A DNA stretch of 64,000 nucleotides from positions 1 to 64,000 of the forward strand of contig NZ_QPEX01000033.1 in NCBI RefSeq assembly GCF_003335505.1. The letters are read 5' to 3'. The DNA is from Bremerella cremea (GTDB taxonomy: Bacteria; Planctomycetota; Planctomycetia; Pirellulales; Pirellulaceae). This document shows, in pieces, positions 25,908 to 35,558 of the stretch (its first letter is position 1; each line of letters begins with the position of its first letter). The translations under genes were made by a program, and so were the position numbers. The notes under the pieces were generated by a model. The model did no database searches and had not been told where the DNA came from. It worked only from the letters and a program-made list of their open reading frames with translations.

Positions 25908-27092
25908 CTAACGTGGAAGGATCACGGAAGGGGCAACCCCTTGAGGGGCGATTTCCTGCGGTCCGACTGGTTGCGGGGCTACAACTTGAGGTCCCACATT
26001 ACTTGGCGGAGGAGGGAGTCGAATTTCGCCGTTTTCAGCCGCCATGGCAGCCAAGGCATCGGTATAGGTAATTAACAAACCATGCACGTGCTGAAAATCA
26101 GGTCGTTGCGTTAGCTGTGCGTAGTTGGCATTTCCGGCAACTTGATCGTAGCGAGCAATACATGCTTTCAAAGTCTGAGGATTAGGGTGGGGTCCTTGCT
26201 CGTAAACTTCCTTGGGCAAGGCCAGATATCCTTTCCACTGGTTATCAAGCACACTTCCTAACCGATTGGATGCTGCAGCCAACTCCATTCGGAGTTGATC
26301 GATGCCAATCGCGTTTTGTGCTGGCGTCATCGCCGGGTTGAGTTCGACGACTTCCTGTGGAACTTCGTAGGTGGTGTTCTCTGCTTGAACAGGGACGTTG
26401 TCGGCATACTTGGCGATTGTTTGCAACAACTGGACGGCCGATGCCGGAAGCACTGGCGTATTGATCGCAGGCTGGCCGTTAGGCGTGAGGCCGGTACTCG
26501 CGTAATAGTTTCGATTGGCGAGAGTGTCGATTTGCAACGAACTGCCATCGACCGCTGCCCCCACAAACAAGCCCCGGCTGCGGCTGTAAGAGAAAATTTC
26601 GCTTTGCAAGCTCAAATCGGTTCCAGCGGAAGCCTGACGCCCGACAGGCCCAGCGGCTGCAGAAGCATCGACCCCAATGGTGAACTTGCCAGTAAGAAGC
26701 CCTTGAATGCTTTTCTTGGTTTGAAACACCAAGACAACATCGGTCGCTTGAATACCAGCTTGCCAGCCAACGCTTCCTCCGGTCATCGTGACAAATTGAG
26801 GAGGCTGCCAACCACGGTTTTCATTTCGCACCAACACCACACCACGGCCGTGTCGGACACCGATGACGAATCCCCCTTTGATCATATTGGGAATGATCAC
26901 AACCCCTTCAGCCCGAGCCAAAAGCGCATGAGGAATTCCTTTGGCCGGAATGGCCATAATTTCGTTGAGCACTTCCGTCGATTGCTGTACGACCATGTCT
27001 TCGCGGCTCACTTGAGCGAAGACCGAATGAGCACTTAAGAGCGCTAGGATAATCGCCGCGAGAGCAACCGATGATTGGGATGTCGTCTTCAT
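25908..27092 (-). CDS. secreted SYLF (Ysc84-like) domain protein
   Basis: A 394-residue exported protein. The start at 27092 is firm: GGAGGAAATTC immediately precedes ATG and a typical signal peptide (to about residue 27, A-Q-V) begins there; the upstream ATG at 27173 lacks this. A SYLF/Ysc84 domain spans about residues 28-205: IPHALLARAEGVVIIPNMIKGGFVIG, RHGRGVVLVR, GGSVGWQAG, DVVLVF and SRSRGLFVGAAVDG. In eukaryotes SYLF binds phosphoinositides; bacterial members are often outer-membrane or periplasmic and of unclear function. A middle helical region and a Pro/Val-rich tail with repeated V-A-P-Q/V-G-P-Q units end the protein. Confidence 0.85.
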   Translation of the reverse strand: MKTTSQSSVALAAIILALLSAHSVFAQVSREDMVVQQSTEVLNEIMAIPAKGIPHALLARAEGVVIIPNMIKGGFVIGVRHGRGVVLVRNENRGWQPPQFVTMTGGSVGWQAGIQATDVVLVFQTKKSIQGLLTGKFTIGVDASAAAGPVGRQASAGTDLSLQSEIFSYSRSRGLFVGAAVDGSSLQIDTLANRNYYASTGLTPNGQPAINTPVLPASAVQLLQTIAKYADNVPVQAENTTYEVPQEVVELNPAMTPAQNAIGIDQLRMELAAASNRLGSVLDNQWKGYLALPKEVYEQGPHPNPQTLKACIARYDQVAGNANYAQLTQRPDFQHVHGLLITYTDALAAMAAENGEIRLPPPPSNVGPQVVAPQPVGPQEIAPQGVAPSVILPR

Positions 27093-27270
27093 GAATTTCC
27101 TCCGTGAACATGGGGCCGCCGCTAGCACTGCTGGCAGAGATGCGACAGCCATGGTTTGCCTAATGTATCCCAACCGAGGAGAACCACAAACCTCGATTTC
27201 TTCTCGATCCGCTTGAACAATGTGCCCTTCGTTCCTACGGGTCCCGAGATCTATTCGTTCAGCTACGTGC

Positions 27271-28494
27271 CTACGGGGCAGCTTGGTTGGTCAGAATCTT
27301 CTTCAACTTCTCTTCAACCCCGGGGATAACCTTCGCCGCGTTGCCGTGATAGATCTTTTTCAGCACGTCGTCAGGCAACTTGATGCCATAGACGTACCAC
27401 AACCCTTGCGGAGGCGGGACTTTTTCGGAGTAAGGGAAGTATTCGTCGAAGGTCTCGAAGAATCGCCAATAGTAATGCAATCTCTGCTCCGGCCAGGGGC
27501 CGTCGGTACCGAATAGGATTCGATCTTGATACTTCAAGAAAAACTCGCGCGCAGTATAAGGTTGCCGCCCCAATTCCGAGATACGAGAAGCAGGCTCGAT
27601 GTATAAATTCGGGTACTTCTCTAACCACTCTGCCACTTGCCCCAAATCTTCCGAGTTGTTGGCAAAGTGCGCTCCGATGAAGGTCGTTTCTGGATGACGC
27701 TCGATCACCCGGTTACGCGCGGCCAGCAATTCCTCACGCGAGGGGAACTGATCGCCATAGAAACTCCAATCGGGGTGCCGCGAAAGTTCTTCCCAGCGTT
27801 CGTTCGTCTTGTCGATCGGTTCAAAGAACGCGGCTGGATCGGCCGTATGAATGATGACCGGCAATCCCAGCTCTCCACAGGCTTTCCAAATCGGGTCCCA
27901 ACGTGGGTCATCGATCTTCAGTAGCGAACCGTCTGCGTCTTTATAGCCCAGGCCAAATTGTTTGAATAGTTTCAGCCCACTGGCCCCCTTCTTTTTCGCT
28001 TCGGCCAGTTCCAAAGTCATGCGCCGGGCAAAGTCTGGTCGCTGACAGGCCCATGTTTCTGGTTTCTCAGGGTCGCCGTCTCCTTGCCAATCGATATTCG
28101 CATAAATCAGAAATCGATCCGGGTACTTCGTCCACAGGTATTTCGCATGCTCGTCGAAGTCGGCCCCTAATTTTCCATCGAGGCTGACGCAAATCGCGAT
28201 ATTGTTGCGATCCATCACTTCGACAAAGTCGTCTAGCTGTTCAGGCGAATGCCTGAGGCGATAACGAAAGTGCGTATGATCGTCGACCACCGGAAATTTG
28301 GCGTGAGTCAAATTGGTCTCACGAACCTTTAACGTCGCTTTGGGTCGAAACTCTCCGATAGCCAATGGGCGGCCATTTTCGCCATCCAAAGGTTCTGCGG
28401 GGGATTCAGCCTGAGCCCAAACCAAACCAGACAAGCCGCTCAACCAAAGTAGGGTAAGTACCGGCGTAAGTGTTTTATGTAAAAAATGGGGCAT
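27271..28494 (-). CDS. secreted amidohydrolase family protein
   Basis: A 407-residue protein with a signal peptide (residues 1-28) and an amidohydrolase-2 (ACMSD-like) TIM barrel. Metal ligands are visible as D-D-H-T-H-F (His73, His75), a central V-I-I-H-T-A-D, IGAHFANN and the terminal FGTDGPW Asp. Members are zinc hydrolases or decarboxylases acting on small cyclic compounds; substrate unknown. It ends 178 bases upstream of the SYLF gene start on the same strand. Secreted amidohydrolases of this type are frequent in planctomycetes. Confidence 0.8.
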   Translation of the reverse strand: MPHFLHKTLTPVLTLLWLSGLSGLVWAQAESPAEPLDGENGRPLAIGEFRPKATLKVRETNLTHAKFPVVDDHTHFRYRLRHSPEQLDDFVEVMDRNNIAICVSLDGKLGADFDEHAKYLWTKYPDRFLIYANIDWQGDGDPEKPETWACQRPDFARRMTLELAEAKKKGASGLKLFKQFGLGYKDADGSLLKIDDPRWDPIWKACGELGLPVIIHTADPAAFFEPIDKTNERWEELSRHPDWSFYGDQFPSREELLAARNRVIERHPETTFIGAHFANNSEDLGQVAEWLEKYPNLYIEPASRISELGRQPYTAREFFLKYQDRILFGTDGPWPEQRLHYYWRFFETFDEYFPYSEKVPPPQGLWYVYGIKLPDDVLKKIYHGNAAKVIPGVEEKLKKILTNQAAP

Positions 28495-28655
28495 GAAATC
28501 TTCCTTAAAATATCAACTTACGCTCCCCACGATGGGTAAACTTCGATGGGGACCGGTGTCTTCTTTAGCTGCTAGTACCGCGTGTCATGATTGGTCCACT
28601 CGGCAAATGACCGTAAAATGTTGCAATCACTTCTTCCCTCCCTTTCCACGATGCC

Positions 28656-30857
28656 ATGAGCCTGGACGAAACGCAAAAACAAACGCCAGGGCAGCTTAGT
28701 GCCGCCAAGCACCTAAGCCGGCCCAAGGGGAATCCTCCCTGCGAAATCCCAGGCTACGATCTCGACTCGTTACTCGGACGTGGCGCCTATGGCGAGGTTT
28801 GGGTCGCGACGGCCCAAAACACAGGGCGCCGTGTCGCCATCAAAATCTACCATCATCGCGGGGCATTGGACGAAAGCTTCGTCGCCGCCGAGGTCGAGAA
28901 ACTGGTCTTTCTTTCCGCAGATCGCTATGTCGTTCAATTGCTGGAAGTGGGATGGAACGCGGAACCTCCTTATTATGTCATGGAGTACCTGCCCAACGGA
29001 TCGCTCGAAGACCGCCTCCGTCGTGGTGGTGCGATGCAGGTGGACGACGCAATCGAGATCTTTCGAGATGTCGTGATTGGCCTGCTTCACGCCCATGGGA
29101 AGGGAATTTTCCACTGTGACTTGAAGCCTGCTAACATTCTACTCGACCAGGACGGGAAGGCTCGTATTGCCGACTTTGGCCAGTCGCGGCTTTCCCACGA
29201 CCAACGCCCTGCCCTGGGAACGCTGTTCTTCATGGCTCCGGAACAAGCAGACGTAGAAGCGACTCCTGATGTCCGCTGGGACGTCTATGCCCTGGGGGCT
29301 CTGCTTTATACGATGCTCGTGGGTGAGCCTCCGTTTCGCTCTTCTTCGAGTGTCGGAGAAATTGATTCTTCCAATGGCCTGCGCGATCGTTTGCAAAAAT
29401 ACCGCGAACTGATCACGGCTTCACCTCCTCCAGATGCCCATAAAAAGATTCGTGGAGTCGATCGCGAGCTGATTCAGATTGTCGACCGGGCGATTTCCGC
29501 CGATCCTCGCCACCGCTACCACAACGTTCAAGAGGTGCTTGACGCCCTGAACGAACGGGACCGCATGAGGTATCGTCGCCCCCTCATTCTACTGGGAGTA
29601 TTAGGGCCAGCCATCCTGCTCATGATTGGGCTTTTCTTTGCTTGGACCAACTACGAGTTTGCGATGAAAGCCTCGGAGAAAGCAATGGTCTCCAAAGCAC
29701 ACGAGAGCAATCAATTCGCAGCGGAGTTGGCTGCTACGAATGTTTCTCATGCGATCAATGCCCGCTTTGAAGATGTGGAACGCCTAGCCAAGGACAAAGA
29801 ATTTCAGCAACTCTTTCTCAGTACAATTCACGACCCCGAACTGGAACCGCTTCTGGAAAAGCTGCACGCCGTACGCGCAACCGGTAAGAATCAATCTCCA
29901 GACCGAGTTCAATTCCAGCAACATCCAGCTCGCCAAGCTCTGCAGCAGCGGATCATGGATCAGTTCAACCTTCCTTCGCAAGCCAACACTTCCAGTTGGT
30001 TTGTCATTGATTCGCATGGTATTCAGCTTGCCTCTTCCTACGATGCCAATCTGGCCATGACGCCGATTGGTGGCTATTTCGGTTACCGCACCTATTTTCA
30101 TGGCGGAAGCGAAGACCTTTCGCCAACCGCCCCGACACCACCTCCGATCGAATCAACTCATCTTTCTGCGGTGTTTCGCAGTACGGCTTCTGGAACTTGG
30201 AAGGTCGCGATGTCGACTCCTATTCGGCACGAAGGAAAGATCATCGGGGTCGTTGCGATGTCGGTGGATGTCGGCAAGTTCACCGGCCTGGAACCTGCCG
30301 AGCACCAGTTCGCAATTTTGGTTGATGGCCGTGACGCCCCCACGCATGGCGTGATCCTGCAGCATCCGCTTTTCGATAAATTGCTTGAAAACCACGAAAT
30401 GGTACCGCTGCGATTTTCAGAAGATCCTCAATTCCGCGTACAACTTTCACAATTCGAAACCGGGACCCCAGTGGTCGGTAAAGACCCGATTGGCAGAGAC
30501 GAACTCGGTGCTGCCTACGATCGAGATTGGATTTTTGCGGCACAAGGAGTCTCGATGCCAACCCGCCCTGGTCCCGCTGCCCCGCAGCAAGACTCGACCG
30601 GCTTAGTGGTCGTCGTACAAGAGGAACATGCCTTCGCGGTGAAGCCGATTTTCGAGCTTGGTTCACAACTTTCACGGCAAGGTATCTTGGCCGCAATATT
30701 GATTATTGTGGTTGTCTTGACGTTATGGTACTTCGTGGTGCGAGCGTTACGCCGTGTTCCTGTGGGGGCTCATGCCACAGGGGATACCAGCAGCATCATT
30801 CCTCCCCACGAGCAAACGACGATCGCTCTGCCGGTGCGGAACACTACCCCCAAATAA
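28656..30857 (+). CDS. membrane Ser/Thr protein kinase with probable Cache sensor
   Basis: A 733-residue protein. The cytoplasmic kinase domain spans about residues 34-300: Gly loop G-R-G-A-Y-G-E-V (41-48), Lys63 in V-A-I-K, catalytic loop H-C-D-L-K-P-A-N with Asp155 (Cys in place of the usual Arg of HRD), Asp173 in A-D-F-G and M-A-P-E-Q. A membrane helix (about 309-330), a ~345-residue extracytoplasmic region with Cache-like features (SSWFVIDSHGIQLASS, GGYFGYRTYFHGG, KVAMSTPIRHEGKIIGVVAMSVDV) and a second helix (about 675-695) follow, then a 38-residue tail. So an outside ligand could control the kinase. The cyclase gene starts nine bases after its stop. Confidence 0.88.
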   Translation: MSLDETQKQTPGQLSAAKHLSRPKGNPPCEIPGYDLDSLLGRGAYGEVWVATAQNTGRRVAIKIYHHRGALDESFVAAEVEKLVFLSADRYVVQLLEVGWNAEPPYYVMEYLPNGSLEDRLRRGGAMQVDDAIEIFRDVVIGLLHAHGKGIFHCDLKPANILLDQDGKARIADFGQSRLSHDQRPALGTLFFMAPEQADVEATPDVRWDVYALGALLYTMLVGEPPFRSSSSVGEIDSSNGLRDRLQKYRELITASPPPDAHKKIRGVDRELIQIVDRAISADPRHRYHNVQEVLDALNERDRMRYRRPLILLGVLGPAILLMIGLFFAWTNYEFAMKASEKAMVSKAHESNQFAAELAATNVSHAINARFEDVERLAKDKEFQQLFLSTIHDPELEPLLEKLHAVRATGKNQSPDRVQFQQHPARQALQQRIMDQFNLPSQANTSSWFVIDSHGIQLASSYDANLAMTPIGGYFGYRTYFHGGSEDLSPTAPTPPPIESTHLSAVFRSTASGTWKVAMSTPIRHEGKIIGVVAMSVDVGKFTGLEPAEHQFAILVDGRDAPTHGVILQHPLFDKLLENHEMVPLRFSEDPQFRVQLSQFETGTPVVGKDPIGRDELGAAYDRDWIFAAQGVSMPTRPGPAAPQQDSTGLVVVVQEEHAFAVKPIFELGSQLSRQGILAAILIIVVVLTLWYFVVRALRRVPVGAHATGDTSSIIPPHEQTTIALPVRNTTPK

Positions 30858-30866
30858 GAAGGCCCA

Positions 30867-32609
30867 ATGGCTGAACTTTTTGCCCGCGATACTCTTTCTT
30901 CTCAGCGTTGGCGCCGCCGCTTGGTGCCGAACCAGCCGTTTATTATTGGCCGAACCACCCTCGCCTTCCCGGTGGCCTGGGACAAACAGGTTTCCTCCAA
31001 ACATGCTCAACTGACCTGGAATGGCGCCCAGTTAGAAGTTCGCCAATTTCAGGAAGCGGTAAATCCCATCTTCTTCAATTCGCAACCAGAGTCGACGTTT
31101 TGGCTCAAACCGGGACAACACTTCGTAATTGGGCACACTGAATTCTTACTGGAGAACACCGAGCCAAGTTTTCCCCTCCCCCATCGCAGCCCCAAAACAG
31201 AAGTCACCATTCACCCTAACGAGATCCGCAAGGCTGCGTTTCGCAAGACACCGGGTCGAATCGAATTACTGACCGAGATGGTCTCGAAGATGACTTCGTG
31301 CAACGACCATGAACAACTGGTGACAATCACGCTGCAACAACTGCTGGAAGGGATCACGCATAGCAACGATGTCGTCTTGCTGGAACAGCGTACTCGTAAA
31401 GATAAAACTCGCTTTGTTCCGATCGCTTGGGATAGCCGAGACGGGCTTTCCACCCCAGGTGGTTCCAGCCAAAGCCTGATCGAACATGCCACCCAGTCCG
31501 AAATGTGCGTACTGCATGTGTGGTCGAACGACCCGATGCCAAGCGGAAGCGACTACACCCAGGTTGCCGGGCATGACTGGGCGATGTGCATTCCTCTCAA
31601 GTTTCAATTGAACAAATCTGGCGCGCTCTACCTATCTGGCCGCCGCGCCCAATTAAAAGGAAACCTGACCGAGGTTGAACTTCTGCAAGACGATATCAAG
31701 TTTGCGGAACTCGTGGGCTCGACGTTTGCCAACCTTTCTCGCAATTTAGCCCTGGAACGCCGCCAATCGCAGTTAAATCAGTTCTTCACCCCTGGCCTGC
31801 TCGAAGGCATTTCCTCTGACTTGGAAAGCTATCTGTCGCCACGGGAAGCGGACCTTGTGATTCTCTTTTGCGATCTACGTGGTTTCTCGGCAGCCACAGA
31901 AGAACACTTCGACCGGCTGATACCTTATCTCCAGCAAACGAGCGAAACGCTCTCGACAATCACCTCGGCCATCTTGGCGGAACAAGGGGTGATAGGCGAC
32001 TTTCACGGCGATGCTGTCATGGGATTCTGGGGTTGGCCCAAAGATACTTTGCAGCAGCCACTCGGCGCGCTCAACGCCGCGCAGAAAATTATCCGCACCC
32101 TCGCAGGCACCGATTTCCTCTGCTGTGAAAAGCCCCCGCAAGCCGGTATCGGCATCGCGGCTGGCCGCGCGGTAGCAGGCATGATTGGCAGCCGCGACCA
32201 AGTCAAAGTCACCGCGTTCGGGCCACCAGTGAATTTGGCAGCAAGGATCGAAGGCTTGACCAAACCACTCGGCGTTCCCCTTCTGCTGGACGAGGCCGCC
32301 AAGCAGTTTCTGCAGAACGATCCTTCCATCCCAGCCGACCACTTCGTCCGGCTTGGCAACTTTCGTCTGGCAGGTCTCAAAAACCCTACGCAAATCTACA
32401 CGGTTCAGCCAGACAAGCTGGCTTGGTTGTCCGAATACATGCAAGCACTCGCATGCTTCGAGGCTGGGCAATGGGCACAAGCGATCGAACTGCTTCAACA
32501 AGTGCCCGTCTCGTTTGGTCCGCGAACATTGCTGCTGAACCAAATAGCCGAGCACCATGGTCAGAGCCCAGCAGGGTGGGATGGCGTTATCGAGCGGCGG
32601 ACGAAATAG
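30867..32609 (+). CDS. FHA-GAF-class III nucleotide cyclase
   Basis: A 580-residue soluble protein. Residues about 8-97 form an FHA-like phosphothreonine-binding domain (I-I-G-R, Arg29; S-S-K-H, 43-46). Residues about 130-300 look like a GAF domain. The catalytic class III cyclase domain (about 325-520) has the first metal ligand Asp336 in F-C-D-L-R-G-F-S, the second Asp382 in H-G-D-A-V-M-G-F-W-G and the transition-state pair Asn456/Arg460 in V-N-L-A-A-R. The purine-selecting position usually Lys (ATP) or Glu (GTP) before G-D is Asp378 here, so the substrate is uncertain. Start ATG follows GAAGG by four bases; it forms an operon with the kinase, which could phosphorylate something the FHA domain reads. 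Confidence 0.87.
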   Translation: MAELFARDTLSSQRWRRRLVPNQPFIIGRTTLAFPVAWDKQVSSKHAQLTWNGAQLEVRQFQEAVNPIFFNSQPESTFWLKPGQHFVIGHTEFLLENTEPSFPLPHRSPKTEVTIHPNEIRKAAFRKTPGRIELLTEMVSKMTSCNDHEQLVTITLQQLLEGITHSNDVVLLEQRTRKDKTRFVPIAWDSRDGLSTPGGSSQSLIEHATQSEMCVLHVWSNDPMPSGSDYTQVAGHDWAMCIPLKFQLNKSGALYLSGRRAQLKGNLTEVELLQDDIKFAELVGSTFANLSRNLALERRQSQLNQFFTPGLLEGISSDLESYLSPREADLVILFCDLRGFSAATEEHFDRLIPYLQQTSETLSTITSAILAEQGVIGDFHGDAVMGFWGWPKDTLQQPLGALNAAQKIIRTLAGTDFLCCEKPPQAGIGIAAGRAVAGMIGSRDQVKVTAFGPPVNLAARIEGLTKPLGVPLLLDEAAKQFLQNDPSIPADHFVRLGNFRLAGLKNPTQIYTVQPDKLAWLSEYMQALACFEAGQWAQAIELLQQVPVSFGPRTLLLNQIAEHHGQSPAGWDGVIERRTK

Positions 32610-34020
32610 AGGAAGCCTGGCCCGCTTGTTGTTCTCTCCAAAAGCGCTTGAATTCCGCCGCAATAAAGAACGAACCAGTAACAACTAGCACGTCGTTAGA
32701 ACCGCTTGATTCAATCGCCTCGTGAAAGGCAACCTTTGCGTCGTCTGCCGTGTGCAACTTCGGCAACTTCTCAAGCTCAAGCTTTTCAGCCAAAGAAAGT
32801 AAGTATGCCGGATCGGTCGCGCGGGGGCTGAAACTATACTTAGTCAGCCAAACCTCGTCGAACACACCTAGCAAATGTTGCAACACTGCCGCGTGGTCTT
32901 TGTCACCGCTAGACGCAAAAACAAGTTGCCGCCGACGGCCAGGAAAATGCTCTTCCAGAACGCTCACCAGCGCCGCCGCTGACGCATCGTTGTGAGCCGC
33001 GTCGACAATGATTGTTGGGCGATCGCAGACGCACTCGATCCTCGCCGGCAAAGCCGTTGTAGCAAGTCCTTCGCGCAGTGCGTCTTCTGAAATGTCAAAG
33101 CCCATCTGCCGCAGCAATTCAATGCAAGCAATTGCCAGGCCCGCGTTCGCAACTTGATGTTGCCCTTTGATACCAATCGCATAAGCGCGTGGCTCGTTCT
33201 CTTTCCAGCAGAAATGGAACGTCTGCTGAAACAGTGCCCCCGCAGAGGATTCTTTCCAGGCACGATCCGTAGGTCGGCTCGAAAAGTCTTCGCCCAGTTG
33301 CCACAAACGCGCCTGATGACTTCGTGCCACGTCTGCAATAACCTGACGAGCTTCGATGGCCTCAACCCCACTAACCACCGGCACACCTGGTTTAATGATG
33401 CCGGCTTTCTCGCCAGCAATTTGAGCTAAGGTATCACCCAGCAGTGCCATGTGATCGCGGCTGATGCTGGTAATCACACATAACAAAGGATGGCAAACGT
33501 TCGTCGAATCAAGTCGTCCGCCCAGGCCAACTTCCAACACGGCGAAATCAACGTTTCGCTCTGCGAATAGCAGGAAGCCCATCGCCGTCGTTAACTCGAA
33601 GAAGGTCAAACGGTCTTCTGGCCCTGAGGCTTCATCCATTTGCTTGATAATCGGCACCAGTCGGTTGACCAACCACACGATATCGTCCGCCGAGCAACTC
33701 TCACCACTGAGCCAGAAACGTTCTTCCAGACGTTCCAAATGGGGTGAAGTAAATTTACCGACCTGATAGCCCGCCTTCCAAAGAACGTTGGCCAAAAATG
33801 CCGAAGTCGAACCTTTTCCCTTGGTTCCCGCGACGTGAATCACTTTCACTTTTCGCTCTGGATTGCCCAAAGCATCCATCAGGGCCTGCATCCGGTCGAG
33901 CTTGAAGCTACGCGAGCGATAGGGAATGTCGGTGGTTCGCTCGTAGTTAATACGTTGGAAAAGATAATCCAACGCCTCTTGATAACGAGTCGACTCAGTA
34001 AGACTTTGTCCGGCGTCCAA
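32587..34020 (-). CDS. folC: folylpolyglutamate/dihydrofolate synthase
   Basis: A 477-residue cytoplasmic ATP-dependent ligase adding glutamate to (dihydro)folates. The Mur-ligase-type P-loop G-T-K-G-K-G-S is at residues 65-71, preceded by I-H-V-A; FTSPHL, VLEVGLGGRLDSTN, SISRDHMALLG-like and VDAAHND follow in family order. Longer than E. coli FolC (422) at the C-terminus. Its 3' end overlaps the convergent cyclase gene by 23 bases. It reads leftward from the 34020 start. Confidence 0.93.
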   Translation of the reverse strand: MDAGQSLTESTRYQEALDYLFQRINYERTTDIPYRSRSFKLDRMQALMDALGNPERKVKVIHVAGTKGKGSTSAFLANVLWKAGYQVGKFTSPHLERLEERFWLSGESCSADDIVWLVNRLVPIIKQMDEASGPEDRLTFFELTTAMGFLLFAERNVDFAVLEVGLGGRLDSTNVCHPLLCVITSISRDHMALLGDTLAQIAGEKAGIIKPGVPVVSGVEAIEARQVIADVARSHQARLWQLGEDFSSRPTDRAWKESSAGALFQQTFHFCWKENEPRAYAIGIKGQHQVANAGLAIACIELLRQMGFDISEDALREGLATTALPARIECVCDRPTIIVDAAHNDASAAALVSVLEEHFPGRRRQLVFASSGDKDHAAVLQHLLGVFDEVWLTKYSFSPRATDPAYLLSLAEKLELEKLPKLHTADDAKVAFHEAIESSGSNDVLVVTGSFFIAAEFKRFWREQQAGQASSISSAAR

Positions 34021-34538
34021 CGATGTGGCTTTCCCAAGGTTTCAAGCGATATTCAATTCAGCCGTAGTTGAGTTATTTTAGCGTAAATAGCTGGGGACTG
34101 AATGTGCTGCTGCCTCTGCTTTTCACTGTGACCTTGTTCACTCGACCAATCTGGCCGTGTCATGACAAAAAAAAGACCGGTTTGCTGCGGGAAGCAAACC
34201 GGCCGAATCAGGAGACGGACGTTGTTTAACGGGTTTCATTTCGTTGGACAGACGAAATGAATATTGGAGGTTGCACGAATGTTTGAGGAACATTTGTTAC
34301 GAGCTTGTCTAACAGTAAAGCACCCGGCGTGCCAATTGCAGTGAGAAGCCCTAGCCATAAACAGCAACCTGTTTGACAGTAACAACTTAGAGGCTGCACA
34401 AAATATCTCAACATCGAGATGCTAGCAGTAGTACTTGTAATGTTTGCAACTTGTACAAACGACAATTGAAGTTCCTACTGCTTTCACCAGATGGAAACGC
34501 CCGACTTCAAAAGCGCGAAAAATCGGGCGGTGGAACGC
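34021..34538. other. intergenic region with minus-strand terminator
   Basis: A 518-base gap between folC (start at 34020) and the DUF1559 stop at 34539. It contains a strong minus-strand terminator (34171-34202) more than 300 bases beyond the DUF1559 stop. A 79-codon minus-strand frame ending at 34226 (TTG start at 34465; ATG option at 34411) would end 24 bases before that hairpin and encodes one hydrophobic segment, but it has no ribosome binding site and is not called. Confidence 0.45.
34167..34202 (-). terminator. intrinsic terminator
   Basis: Stem CCGGTTTGCT (34177-34186) / AGCAAACCGG (34193-34202) with a six-base loop; on the minus strand TC and eight T follow. It must end a transcript coming from the right, presumably that of the DUF1559 gene at 34539-35558. 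Confidence 0.88.
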
Positions 34539-35558
34539 TTATAGCTTGTTGCGTTCGACAACCTCACCACCAAAGCGGGTGGCAATCGCGCGGTAGACAT
34601 ACAAGTCGACCGTTTCGGTCACCTTAGTCACACTCCCATCCATGAAGGTCACGTTCACCACGCCAGGGTGGAAGCTGCGCGCCGTAACCGCTGCCATACA
34701 GGGGTTATCGGCCACATCAGACTCCCCTTCGGGGTTATTCACAAAGTCTGCTGGCTGCAAACGACCATCGATATTGAAGATGGTATTCGGCGTAAAGAAG
34801 GCCGTGTACCCCGTTTGAAGTACATTCCCTGAGACCCACTGTGTGTGGCCAAAGTTCGAAGAGCCTGAGCTCACGTTGGTGCTGATAACCGAAGCCATAT
34901 CGGACAGAGAAGGAATCCCCGCCGAATTGTCATAGGTCCGCGAACCGCTGCTAAACAAGGTGAACGAGTTCACTTCCGAGATGCCCATGGTGTTGCTCGT
35001 TCCATCGGTCTGGAACTCGGCAATCCGGGTATAACGATTCGCACCAAAAGCGCCATCCCCGGCGCTACTGCCGTTGTAAACACTGAACGTGCCATGGCAG
35101 AGGGCGTAATTCGAGGGGAAATAATCTGGAATGCCATCTCCCGAGGCATCGACACCCCGTAAGTTGACTTCCGAAGGACACTTGAACATATCCAACTCCA
35201 ACGCAGGGAGCGGAGTGCCGGTCTTCAAGATATTTCCAGCAGGTCCATTGGACTGGTATTTGGTATACGACGTTCCCCAATCGATGGCGGCCTCGATATT
35301 GGCTTGTTCGATATAGGGGAGCAAGCGAGCAAAACCAGACCATCCACCTTGGCTATCCCAAGCAGGGGGAAACGAATCATAGGTGTCGTGATATGTAAGC
35401 GATGCAAGCCCCAACTGTTTGAGACTATTCGTGCATTGCATGCGCCGAGCGGCTTCGCGTGCCTGTTGAACGGCTGGCAATAGAAGACCAACCAACACGC
35501 CAATAATCGAAATAACGACCAACAACTCGACGAGTGTGAAGCCCTCGCGACGGTTCAT
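34539..35558 (-). CDS. DUF1559 pseudopilin-like protein
   Basis: A 339-residue DUF1559 protein starting M-N-R-R-E-G-F-T-L-V-E-L-L-V-V-I-S, i.e. prepilin-like leader with Gly before the Phe, then the LLLPAVQQAREAARR helix. Typical later segments: CTNSLKQLGLASLTYHDTYDSFPPAW, TDGTSNTMGISE and SFHPGVVNVTFMDGSV. Presumed surface or periplasmic. Unlike the pair at 6876/8571, no small lipoprotein gene is evident next to it. Transcription probably ends at the hairpin near 34170, leaving a ~340-base 3' region. Confidence 0.9.
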   Translation of the reverse strand: MNRREGFTLVELLVVISIIGVLVGLLLPAVQQAREAARRMQCTNSLKQLGLASLTYHDTYDSFPPAWDSQGGWSGFARLLPYIEQANIEAAIDWGTSYTKYQSNGPAGNILKTGTPLPALELDMFKCPSEVNLRGVDASGDGIPDYFPSNYALCHGTFSVYNGSSAGDGAFGANRYTRIAEFQTDGTSNTMGISEVNSFTLFSSGSRTYDNSAGIPSLSDMASVISTNVSSGSSNFGHTQWVSGNVLQTGYTAFFTPNTIFNIDGRLQPADFVNNPEGESDVADNPCMAAVTARSFHPGVVNVTFMDGSVTKVTETVDLYVYRAIATRFGGEVVERNKL

